5,654 nucleotides of DNA from Chloroflexota bacterium (GTDB lineage: Bacteria; Chloroflexota; Dehalococcoidia; GIF9; UBA5620). Position 1 is the stretch's first letter, and every line of letters starts with the position of its first letter. The translations under genes were made by a program, and so were the position numbers. The notes under the pieces were generated by a model. That model was given only the letters and a program-made list of their open reading frames with translations, made no database searches and had not been told where the DNA came from. The stretch lies in contig JAPLHH010000233.1 of NCBI GenBank assembly GCA_026389735.1, positions 1 to 5,654 of the forward strand, read 5' to 3'. Shown in pieces: positions 1 to 4,759 of this stretch.

Positions 1-119
1 ACATCAACCCCGGCTACTGCACCGGTCTCGCACAGAATCACGGTGCAGCCGGTAGCTGCCTCCTTATTGGTGTAATGTCCCACCTTTAGTCCCGTAACAT
101 CGGTTATAGCGTTATACAT
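1..119 (-). CDS. P1 family peptidase (S58, DmpA-like aminopeptidase), N-terminal part only
   Basis: The minus strand reads MYNAITDVTGLKVGHYTN, followed by an ATGCTVILC block and GAVAGVD, then runs off the window. The pattern ITDV-G-hydrophobic-VGH followed by ATGCTV and G-AVAGVD is the N-terminal signature of the P1/S58 peptidase family (DmpA-type L-aminopeptidase/D-esterase). These are N-terminal nucleophile enzymes that cleave themselves into two chains and release N-terminal residues from peptides. About 39 codons are visible of a family usually 320-370 residues long, so the catalytic Ser is outside the window. The ATG at 119-117 fits the family start. The only purine-rich stretch upstream is GGGGGG at 127-122, just 2 nt from the ATG, which is unusually close for a ribosome binding site. 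The gene has its own promoter and a leader with a terminator. Family assignment is fairly safe; substrate is unknown. Confidence 0.85.
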   Translation of the reverse strand, partial: MYNAITDVTGLKVGHYTNKEAATGCTVILCETGAVAGVD

Positions 120-261
120 CGCCCCCCAAAAAAGAAAGCCTTCTCAGCACTGCCGAGAAGGCTCAATAAATACTACCCTTATTTCCCGTCTCGGTCATCG
201 CTGATCCAAGTGGTCCTTATTTTTTTAGTAAACCTGCTCACCGCCATTAAGGTCGATGGCA
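120..261 (-). promoter_or_regulatory. Candidate attenuator / riboswitch-like 5' leader of the P1 peptidase
   Basis: The predicted transcript starts near 261 and runs about 140 nt before the ATG, ending in the terminator at 163-128. A competing pairing is visible: CCGAGA at 194-189 is complementary to TCTCGG at 158-153, which includes part of the 5' arm of the terminator and part of its loop, so the two structures exclude each other. A small CCAT/ATGG hairpin lies at 258-243. I recognise no known riboswitch core and no T-box consensus (TGGNACCGCG is absent). The regulatory role is inferred from architecture alone. Confidence 0.5.
128..163 (-). terminator. Intrinsic terminator in the leader of the P1 peptidase gene
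   Basis: On the minus strand AGCCTTCTC (163-155) pairs perfectly with GAGAAGGCT (145-137) around a 9-nt loop, followed by TTCTTTTTT (136-128). This is a canonical rho-independent terminator. Its T-tract ends only 8 nt before the peptidase ATG at 119, so in this strand it acts as a leader terminator (attenuator) rather than the end of a gene. It could also stop read-through from the upstream tRNA-Gly. Confidence 0.85.
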
Positions 262-267
262 ATAACA

Positions 268-296
268 ATGATAAGGAATTTTGCCCATCGTGTCAA
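268..296 (-). promoter_or_regulatory. Sigma70-type promoter for the P1 peptidase
   Basis: The minus strand carries TTGACA at 296-291, a 17-nt spacer, and TATCAT at 273-268. The -35 is perfect and the -10 has 5 of 6 consensus bases. It lies between the tRNA-Gly and the peptidase, so the peptidase can be transcribed independently with a start near 261. Confidence 0.75.
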
Positions 297-334
297 TAGG
301 CAAAAGGTCATGTTTGACTGTGAGATTGGTGGTT

Positions 335-409
335 TGGAGCGGGAGACGGGACTCGAACCCGCGACAGCCTGCTTGGAAGGCAGGAACTCTACCACTGAGT
401 TACTCCCGC
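335..409 (-). tRNA. tRNA-Gly (anticodon TCC), CCA encoded
   Basis: The cloverleaf can be drawn by hand on the minus strand. The acceptor stem is GCGGGAG/CTCCCGC, the D stem ACTC/GAGT, and the anticodon stem CCTGC/GCAGG closes the loop CTTCCAA with anticodon TCC. The T arm is GCGGG-TTCGAGT-CCCGT with one G-U pair. The discriminator is T, followed by encoded CCA at 337-335. Length is 72 nt plus CCA. It reads GGA and, by wobble, GGG codons. Its first 38 nt recur exactly at 4595-4558, so this gene sits at one end of a 4.2-kb repeat-bounded segment. No terminator is evident directly after it. Confidence 0.97.
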
Positions 410-422
410 GAAAAACAGCTTC

Positions 423-452
423 ATTTTAGACCAAAAAAAACAGCTTCGTCAA
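423..452 (-). promoter_or_regulatory. Promoter of the intact tRNA-Gly gene
   Basis: On the minus strand TTGACG (452-447) and TAAAAT (428-423) are separated by 18 nt, and the predicted start is a few bases before the tRNA 5' end at 409. A 12-bp direct repeat AAAAACAGCTTC (plus-strand sense, 411-422 and 436-447) frames the -10 box. Confidence 0.65.
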
Positions 453-527
453 AGGGGGGTTCCTGCTTCGTTAAAAAATCTGGCAAAAGAGCGGCATGAT
501 ATCTTACAGTTAATTGAAGGTTATAGA

Positions 528-821
528 TTATGCGCCAGGGGCAGCAAACACGAAACCAAAGAGTGAGCATGCTAGGGCTATTATCAGACCTATAGGCCAC
601 ATGGTGTACTCGGCAAAGCAGCCAAACCTTCTGGCAACGAAACGATGTCCAATTTCGTGAAGAACAAAGCCTAAAGAAACGCCGACTATGGACATAAGAG
701 ATACAATTACCAAAGTCCGCGGATCAAAAAGAGCACTATAGCCGCCGGAGAGAGCAATGCCAAATGCTAGTGCCAGAAGCAGTGCTGAGATAACCAAGTC
801 TCTTAATTCCTTCGATCTCAT
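528..821 (-). pseudogene. Truncated M50-like (site-2 protease type) membrane metalloprotease
   Basis: The 97-residue product starts MRSKELRDLV, has hydrophobic stretches at about 9-31 and 37-54, and then carries HEIGH (55-59) followed by FVARRFG. HExxH inside a membrane helix is the zinc-binding and catalytic motif of M50 intramembrane proteases. The family continues past the AAPGA motif (93-97) to a GPLxN-type segment and a second metal ligand near NxxPxxxLDG. Here a TAA follows APGA directly and no matching continuation is seen in other frames, so the second half of the active site is missing. I chose the ATG at 821 because AGAGGTGG lies 8 nt upstream; the frame is open further to 947 without recognisable content. 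The gene points at the tRNA-Gly. A functional short protein is possible but unlikely to be an active protease. Confidence 0.7.
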
Positions 822-947
822 TGGCGTGCCACCTCTCAGTTTATCTGGTCTTTCTGTTGCGGGCAAGTGGTATCCGCCCGAAAGCATGTGGATGGTCTCT
901 TCCTGCATGCTTGCAGCTCTTCCGTAAGCTTGAATCATCCGTTGCAC

Positions 948-1256
948 AATAGCCTGAAAAGTGTAACGAGAAATATGCCTTACCTTTCTAGGGTGAACGT
1001 TAAGATGAAAGTTCTACCTATAGTAACCTCAGCTCCACCATGCTGTACAATAGGCAGAACTGCTAGTTCGTACTTACGGAAGAATTGCCACTTTCTAAAT
1101 CATAGCGGAAACCGAAATCAATGCCGTCTGAACATTATGTAAGCATGTTAATCCATAATAAATTAAGATCAGCCACTTCGCTACTCTCTTAGCTCAACTC
1201 ATCGTATTTTGCAGGATTTGTATACCCCATAAAGACGTGTTACACTCTACGTAAAC
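948..1256. other. Gene-free stretch between the M50 remnant and the 144-aa gene
   Basis: Neither strand shows a convincing coding region, RNA gene or strong hairpin. A plus-strand frame open from 867 to 1142 lacks a good ribosome binding site and overlaps the upstream region of the M50 remnant, so I do not call it. A weak promoter candidate for the next gene lies at the right end: TTGTAT (1218-1223), a 17-nt spacer, and TACACT (1241-1246). Confidence 0.5.
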
Positions 1257-1269
1257 GGAGGTATTTATT

Positions 1270-1704
1270 ATGTTGATTGATGAGATCAGGAAAATTACTA
1301 ATAAAATTCCCGCGGAGCTGAAAGAAAAGAAGGGGCTCTTTTCATTTGAGCTCATAGTCGCCGAACGAAAGGCCATGCTTTCCAAGAAAAAGCTCACCTA
1401 TAGTGCAAAATTCCGCCTGGATGAAGTGAAAAAAGAGCTTCGTTTTACGGAGATGTTAAAAGAGGCCGAGTCCGGATTTTCCTCAGGTCTCGACGGTGAC
1501 ATCAGCATGGGCTCTGGGTTCAAGACATGGAAAGGTAAGCAAGGACTGGGGGGCAGGGAAGGCAGCATCAAAGAACAATCCGATCTCTTCGGCAAACGGT
1601 ATAGCTATACCTTTGACTTCTCCAGCATAAGAACCCAGATAGAGGCAGAAACGATCCGTGCTGGTTATTCCTTCAAATACCATATTACTAGTATCGGTCT
1701 ATAG
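1270..1704 (+). CDS. Unrecognised 144-aa cytoplasmic protein
   Basis: I do not recognise this protein. The start is well supported: GGAGG at 1257-1261 sits 8 nt before the ATG. The product has no signal peptide and no membrane segment. The N-terminal half is Lys/Glu-rich and probably helical, with a run of charged residues at about 14-62. Around 68-105 there is a Gly/Ser-rich stretch that includes SGLDGDISMGSGF and GKQGLGGREG and looks flexible. The C-terminal 35-40 residues (RYSYTFDFSSIRTQIEAET and onward) look folded. It stands alone: the M50 remnant upstream is on the other strand and the next decayed frame begins about 100 bp downstream. Codon use and the strong start suggest a real gene. 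No function is proposed. Confidence 0.75.
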   Translation: MLIDEIRKITNKIPAELKEKKGLFSFELIVAERKAMLSKKKLTYSAKFRLDEVKKELRFTEMLKEAESGFSSGLDGDISMGSGFKTWKGKQGLGGREGSIKEQSDLFGKRYSYTFDFSSIRTQIEAETIRAGYSFKYHITSIGL

Positions 1705-1801
1705 GTATCCTGTTACCACCGCATAAACAAGGGGATCTGCGCCCTGCAACCTACTGCAGTAATATCTAACCTAGGGCTCCCCTGCCTTCTGGAATCTATA
1801 A

Positions 1802-2011
1802 ACTAGTGCAGCAGGCTTCTGCAGGTCAATTGAGCTCGATAGCACCTATGCCCTGACCTATTACAATCGGGTAATTCTCTATTACAATAACGGACAATCT
1901 GATCTGGCAATTGCCGACTTCAACAAGGCAATTCAACTATCGGATGATGTTGACCTGATTGCTGCGGCCAAGGGACCGCATATTAGAAATCCAACGCAGA
2001 AAGTGATATAA
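1802..2011 (+). pseudogene. TPR-protein fragment without start codon
   Basis: The frame opens after a TAA at 1799-1801 and ends at a TAA at 2009-2011. From about 1826 it reads SIELDSTYALTYYNR, then YYNNGQSDLAIADF and NKAIQL. This matches one full tetratricopeptide repeat plus the tail of the one before, in the style A-I-x-L-D-x-x-Y-A-x-x-Y-N-R-G. The usual Gly after NR is Val here. No ATG/GTG with a ribosome binding site precedes it, and the residues after about 1975 no longer look like TPR. It is best read as a relic of a larger scaffold protein whose other repeats are gone. Confidence 0.7.
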
Positions 2012-2073
2012 GGCTTTAGCTTAACCACCACTACTGTTTCCCCCAAAATTCTGACAGGAACCCCAAAAGGCAC

Positions 2074-2102
2074 TTGACAAGCAATTGCAAGTAGCCTATC
2101 TT
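2074..2102 (+). promoter_or_regulatory. Promoter of the lipoprotein pair
   Basis: TTGACA (2074-2079), a 17-nt spacer and TATCTT (2097-2102) predict a start near 2109 and a leader of about 93 nt. The 8-mer AAGGGCAT occurs at 2109-2116 and again at 2120-2127, one helical turn apart at the predicted start, which could be a regulator site. No strong terminator lies in the leader. Confidence 0.65.
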
Positions 2103-2201
2103 TAGTATAAGGGCATTTGAAGGGCATGCATGGGTTCTGGGGATTCCACAGCACTCCCTGTGCCAAACGGCCTAGTCGGAAAAAATAATTAGGAGTGTAA
2201 C

Positions 2202-3164
2202 ATGAAAAAAAACTACTACCGAGCAGCAATCCTGGTAATTCTGGCAGTGGCGTCGCTACTGCTGGGCTCACTGGCTGGTTGCGAATGTAGTGCTAGCTCC
2301 GCTTCATTGAGCGAAGCCACCATGTGCAAGAACGTCGACGAAGAATATCGCCCCATTGAGAAGACTGACGTCTTTGCCCCCGATACTCCTGAAATCTTCT
2401 GCTCGTTCAAGTATTCCTACGCACCTGAGGACACGGAGATTAAAGCACAATTTATTTATGTTCAAGGTGAGGTCCAAGAAGTGACAAATCGTATGATTGC
2501 TGAGACTTCTGTCAGGACCCGGGAGAATAGTGGGTATGGTTACTTCTCGTGCCCATCGCCCCCTTATGGATGGACAAGGGGAGACTATGTTGTCAAGCTT
2601 TTCGTGGACGGTAAAGAAAAATTGACCGTACCGTTCACAGTCCAAACTGGTACAGCGACAACAGCACAGCCTAGTGGAGTACCCTTAGCCAATATCTTCG
2701 AAGAACCGGGATATGGCTACACAATACGATATCCTGCCGACTGGGAATACGAAACAGGACAAAATGGAACTGTAACATTTATGAGCAAACAAGGTGTACA
2801 GGCATCAGGCACGCTAGCCATTTTAAACCAAGCGTCCACCAAGATAGGTGGTATATATAAAGACGTTGATGCAGTAATGAACGCCGCGATAAACCAGCAG
2901 AAAGACGAAGATGCAGGCGCCATGATTTACGAGGCGGAGCCATTTACTTATATAGTCGAAGGCGGGCAGCAGGTGATAGGCAAAATGGTTACAATGGAAT
3001 ATACCGATCAAGGGCGAAAAGCCCGACGTCAGGTGGCAGTGATTCCCCACAACATCGATGGTGAGTCTTTTCATATTGTGATCTACTACGCACCAGTGGA
3101 CGTATTTGACGCCAATCATCCAACAGTTCAAGCTATGCTCCAATCGTGGATACTGACAGAATGA
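2202..3164 (+). CDS. Two-domain lipoprotein with PsbP/DcrB-like C-terminal domain
   Basis: The 320-aa product begins with a type II signal peptide: KK and an R in the first seven residues, a hydrophobic core, and lipobox LAGC with the lipidated Cys at 27. It should be anchored on the outer face of the membrane. Residues about 30-148 form a beta-rich, Ig-like-looking domain that ends GDYVVKLFVDGKEKLTVPF and has further Cys at 29, 42, 67 and 117, possibly disulfide-bonded. After a Thr/Ala/Pro linker (149-159), residues about 170-320 begin GYGYTIRYPADW, the typical entry to PsbP/DcrB-like domains, and end with a helix VQAMLQSWIL. AGGAG at 2191-2195 supports the ATG. A second lipoprotein gene, a paralogue of the N-terminal half, follows 47 bp downstream on the same strand, probably in one transcript. 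The ligand or partner is unknown. Confidence 0.85.
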   Translation: MKKNYYRAAILVILAVASLLLGSLAGCECSASSASLSEATMCKNVDEEYRPIEKTDVFAPDTPEIFCSFKYSYAPEDTEIKAQFIYVQGEVQEVTNRMIAETSVRTRENSGYGYFSCPSPPYGWTRGDYVVKLFVDGKEKLTVPFTVQTGTATTAQPSGVPLANIFEEPGYGYTIRYPADWEYETGQNGTVTFMSKQGVQASGTLAILNQASTKIGGIYKDVDAVMNAAINQQKDEDAGAMIYEAEPFTYIVEGGQQVIGKMVTMEYTDQGRKARRQVAVIPHNIDGESFHIVIYYAPVDVFDANHPTVQAMLQSWILTE

Positions 3165-3211
3165 CAATAAGCGTAACAATTAAAGTGATTAAATGAAAGA
3201 GGTGGATTAAA

Positions 3212-3664
3212 ATGACAGGAAAGAGCGCTTCTATTCTGGCACTGGCGACATTGGCAGTGGCGGCGATGCTGCTGGGCTCACTGGCTGGTTGCGAATGTAG
3301 TTATAGCTCCGCTTCCTTGAGCGAAGCCACCATGTGCAAGAACATCGACGAACAAAATCGCCCCATTGAGCGGGCTGATGTTTTTCCTCCGGATTTCGAT
3401 ATAATCTATTGCTCCGCTAAGCTTTCTAATGCCCCATCTAACACCAACACCGAAGTTAAGGCACAGTGGTTTGATAACAACAATCAGCAAGTTTTCGAGA
3501 AGACCGTAACTACTGAGGAGGGCGGCACAGGTTATATTTATTTTAGCTTAGCGCGTACTGCTACCGCTGCATCGTGGCCAACAGGAAATTATGCTGTCAA
3601 GCTTTTCCTGGACGGTAAAGAACAAGTAACCGTGCCATTTAAAATACAGGCGGGCACGAAGTAG
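3212..3664 (+). CDS. Short lipoprotein, truncated tandem paralogue of the upstream gene
   Basis: The 150-aa product has the same signal peptide end (LLLGSLAGC, lipidated Cys at 27) and the same downstream block SSASLSEATMCKN as the gene at 2202. The coding DNA at 3271-3370 differs from 2261-2360 at only about six of 100 positions, so the duplication is recent or is kept similar by conversion. The middle (about 55-110) has diverged strongly, whereas the end (NYAVKLFLDGKEQVTVPF) is again alike. AGAGGTGG at 3198-3205 is the ribosome binding site. The frame stops at 3662-3664 in the linker. Directly after, one base out of step, the DNA still encodes VSLPNIFNEP, matching VPLANIFEEP of the longer paralogue. 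The gene therefore lost its C-terminal domain by a frameshifting deletion, but the remaining Ig-like lipoprotein could fold and be exported. Confidence 0.8.
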   Translation: MTGKSASILALATLAVAAMLLGSLAGCECSYSSASLSEATMCKNIDEQNRPIERADVFPPDFDIIYCSAKLSNAPSNTNTEVKAQWFDNNNQQVFEKTVTTEEGGTGYIYFSLARTATAASWPTGNYAVKLFLDGKEQVTVPFKIQAGTK

Positions 3665-3806
3665 TATCTTTACCGAACATTTTCAATGAACCAAAATCGC
3701 CTGATGGCACCAAAATCGCCTTTGAGAGCCAAGGCACAATCTATGTTATAACCTGATGGCAGTAACCAGAAGAAACTTGCTGATGGTTGGGCTCCCGCGT
3801 GGTCAC
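3664..3806 (+). pseudogene. Linker remnant fused to a TolB-type PD40 beta-propeller scrap
   Basis: From 3664 the plus strand reads VSLPNIFNEP, the lost linker of the lipoprotein. From about 3694 it continues SPDGTKIAFESQGTIYVIT, then a stop at 3754-3756. One frame over, from 3755, it continues DGSNQKKLADGWAPAWSPR to a stop at 3806-3808. The series SPDGTKIAF, IYVI, DGSNQKKL, W-P-AWSP is the hallmark of PD40 (WD40-like) repeats found in TolB and related propellers. It covers roughly one and a third blades and needs one frameshift. It has no start of its own. The PsbP-like domain expected here is absent, so this is a rearrangement scar joining two unrelated genes. Confidence 0.7.
3690..3721 (+). 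repeat. 13-bp direct repeat at the lipoprotein/PD40 junction
   Basis: ACCAAAATCGCCT occurs at 3690-3702 and again at 3709-3721. The offset of 19 bp is not a multiple of three, so protein repetition does not explain it. The first copy sits exactly where lipoprotein-linker similarity ends and PD40 similarity begins. Confidence 0.85.
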
Positions 3807-4001
3807 CAAGATAACATAGCGTATTTAGAAACTGAAGACACCTTCCCAGAGCAAACAACAATGCAATTTCGTTTCTTTCTTACATCAGGACCCGTGAGCT
3901 TCTTTTATACCCCACTAGAGAGATAACATTTGTCCAAAAAGTTCAGTGAGGGGACATTTTATGGTTTAAGAAGCGACTAGTCTCTACTTAGTCTTCTCGG
4001 A
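3807..4001. other. Gene-free stretch between PD40 scrap and TM2 gene
   Basis: No coding region or RNA gene is supported. TGTCC and GGACA form a short inverted pair around 3931-3956, too short to call an insertion-sequence end. A 5-bp hairpin CTCGG-ATTAA-CCGAG (3996-4010) overlaps the stop codon of the minus-strand TM2 gene but has no T-tract, so it is at best a weak transcript end. Confidence 0.4.
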
Positions 4002-4199
4002 TTAACCGAGCTTTCCCAATCTATATGCAGCGATAACTACATCAACCAGATACCAAATTCCCGCGCCTCCGAAAGTTATCAGCTTTAGGACACCCCATCC
4101 AATTTGTCCGCGGTAGAAACGATCCACACCAAAACAGCCAGCCAGGAAAGATATTATCAGGATGGTTAACTGGCGTTGCCACTCCTTCTTTGCTTCCAT
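4002..4199 (-). CDS. TM2-domain membrane protein
   Basis: The 65-aa product has the full signature of the TM2 domain (Pfam TM2): a first hydrophobic helix (about 11-25) leading into GCFGVDRFYRGQIGWG (21-36), then a second helix (about 37-58) with GGAGIWYLVDVV. The DRFY motif in the turn and the late Asp (D53) are the family's conserved polar positions. TM2 proteins are small two-helix membrane proteins of unknown biochemical role. The start is very well supported: AAAGGAGGT (4215-4207) lies 7 nt before the ATG. Length is normal for a stand-alone TM2 protein, so it appears intact, unlike its neighbours. It could be read from the weak promoter near 4270-4299 or from the promoter in front of the tRNA fragment at 4595, which points the same way. 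Confidence 0.9.
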   Translation of the reverse strand: MEAKKEWQRQLTILIISFLAGCFGVDRFYRGQIGWGVLKLITFGGAGIWYLVDVVIAAYRLGKLG

Positions 4200-4215
4200 C
4201 TCTAGTACCTCCTTT

Positions 4216-4557
4216 GGTTACTTCAACTGGAAGTGTACCATAACTGACAGGAATCACACAATTGCCTGGAATGTGCAACTAGTAAAATATCGCTGTCAAG
4301 GAAATTCACGGGCTCGTTTACGCGCAGTATTTCTAGTAATTTAACTGTGGGTTATAATAGCCAATATTTCGGAATAAGAATTTTGGTGTATAATGGAAAC
4401 ATCTTAGTTAATTCTGATAAACAAGGACGTGTTATGAGTACGCTAAAAAACAAACAATCAAGAGTTAGAAAAAGCCCTGGAAAAGGGGAGTTCCTGCCTG
4501 TTGGCCAAAATTTCGTATCTGGATTAGACAAGACCAGCTTTGAAGAGACACCAACTT
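4216..4557. other. Gene-free stretch upstream of the TM2 gene
   Basis: A plus-strand frame from GTG 4347 (or ATG 4435) to 4625 is open, but its last part is simply the antisense of the tRNA-Gly fragment and its ribosome binding sites are poor, so I do not call it. Two plus-strand TATAAT hexamers (4353-4358 and 4389-4394) lack a matching -35. The bases just left of the tRNA fragment (about 4535-4557) show faint resemblance to the T-arm side of the tRNA, too weak to assert. Confidence 0.4.
4270..4299 (-). promoter_or_regulatory. Weak promoter candidate for the TM2 gene
   Basis: A perfect TTGACA lies at 4299-4294 on the minus strand, about 95 nt before the TM2 start, but the best -10 at 18 nt is CACATT (4275-4270), only 3 of 6 consensus bases. 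It may need an activator or may be a chance -35. Confidence 0.3.
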
Positions 4558-4595
4558 CTTGGAAGGCAGGAACTCTACCACTGAGTTACTCCCGC
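4558..4595 (-). repeat. Duplicate of the 5' half of tRNA-Gly(TCC)
   Basis: This segment is an exact 38-bp copy of 372-409, same orientation. It spans the tRNA from its first base through the acceptor 5' strand, D arm, anticodon 5' strand and whole anticodon loop plus one base, then loses identity. The 3' half of the tRNA is absent, so it cannot make a working tRNA. The 5' flank also resembles that of the intact gene, with 13 of 19 bases matching including the -10 box. It forms a direct repeat with the intact tRNA across 4186 bp, as an attachment-site remnant or a half-deleted second tRNA-Gly gene would. Confidence 0.9.
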
Positions 4596-4608
4596 TCGAA
4601 TCACTTTC

Positions 4609-4637
4609 ATTTTAACTGTGGATAAAGCCGTTGTCAA
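4609..4637 (-). promoter_or_regulatory. Consensus promoter in front of the half tRNA
   Basis: On the minus strand TTGACA (4637-4632), a 17-nt spacer and TAAAAT (4614-4609) form a better promoter than the one before the intact tRNA-Gly. The start would fall near 4602, 7 nt before the half tRNA, and transcription would run on toward the TM2 gene at 4199. Confidence 0.65.
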
Positions 4638-4691
4638 AGAAGCTTTCGTGCTTCAGGTTTGCAGCCTTGCCGCCCAGTAATATGGGGGCTA

Positions 4692-4720
4692 TTGACACGG
4701 CTAATACGCTAGCGTATTCT
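4692..4720 (+). promoter_or_regulatory. Promoter of the DUF4870 gene
   Basis: TTGACA (4692-4697), a 17-nt spacer and TATTCT (4715-4720) predict a start near 4727, about 33 nt before the ATG. The spacer and -10 are overlapped by a perfect palindrome. Confidence 0.7.
4703..4718. promoter_or_regulatory. 16-bp perfect palindrome, likely operator
   Basis: AATACGCTAGCGTATT is its own reverse complement over all 16 bases. It lies within the promoter between -35 and -10 and covers four bases of the -10 box, the classic place for a repressor site. As RNA it would not be transcribed, since it lies upstream of the predicted start, so a terminator role is excluded. No regulator gene is in the window. 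Confidence 0.55.
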
Positions 4721-4759
4721 TAATAATTAAATTTAAGCAGAAAGGGGGGCGTATTTCAA

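Larger units (their letters stand above)
372..4595. mobile_element. Candidate decayed integrated segment bounded by tRNA-Gly repeats
   Basis: The 38-bp direct repeats 372-409 and 4558-4595 bound about 4.1 kb holding a truncated protease, a TPR scrap, a truncated lipoprotein gene, a PD40 scrap and a few intact small genes. Integration at a tRNA anticodon-loop site would give this layout: one full tRNA and one half. In this model the distal half with its strong promoter is the original 5' side. No integrase, transposase or relaxase is visible, and the shared part is the 5' half whereas most tRNA-targeting integrases use the 3' half. Tandem tRNA duplication with partial deletion is an equal alternative. 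Confidence 0.3.

Noticed and set aside
120..261. T-box riboswitch in the peptidase leader
   Set aside because: A GCGATGACCGAGACGGG stretch loosely recalls T-box starts, but the TGGNACCGCG antiterminator motif is missing and the leader is too short for stem I.
281..499. 72-aa plus-strand frame with RRDSNPRQPAWKAG
   Set aside because: It is the antisense translation of the tRNA-Gly gene, a well-known false ORF.
867..1142. 91-aa plus-strand frame
   Set aside because: No ribosome binding site, unremarkable composition, and it overlaps the upstream region of the M50 remnant antisense.
1730..1783. AGGGG/CCCCT with GCCC/GGGC pairing as a terminator for the 144-aa gene
   Set aside because: The stem is interrupted by an asymmetric internal loop, the loop is long and no T-tract follows.
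3931..3956. TGTCC/GGACA inverted pair as an insertion-sequence end
   Set aside because: Only 5 bp, no transposase and no target-site duplication nearby.
4347..4625. 92-aa plus-strand frame
   Set aside because: Its end is the antisense of the tRNA-Gly fragment, the GTG start has no ribosome binding site, and the rest matches nothing I recognise.
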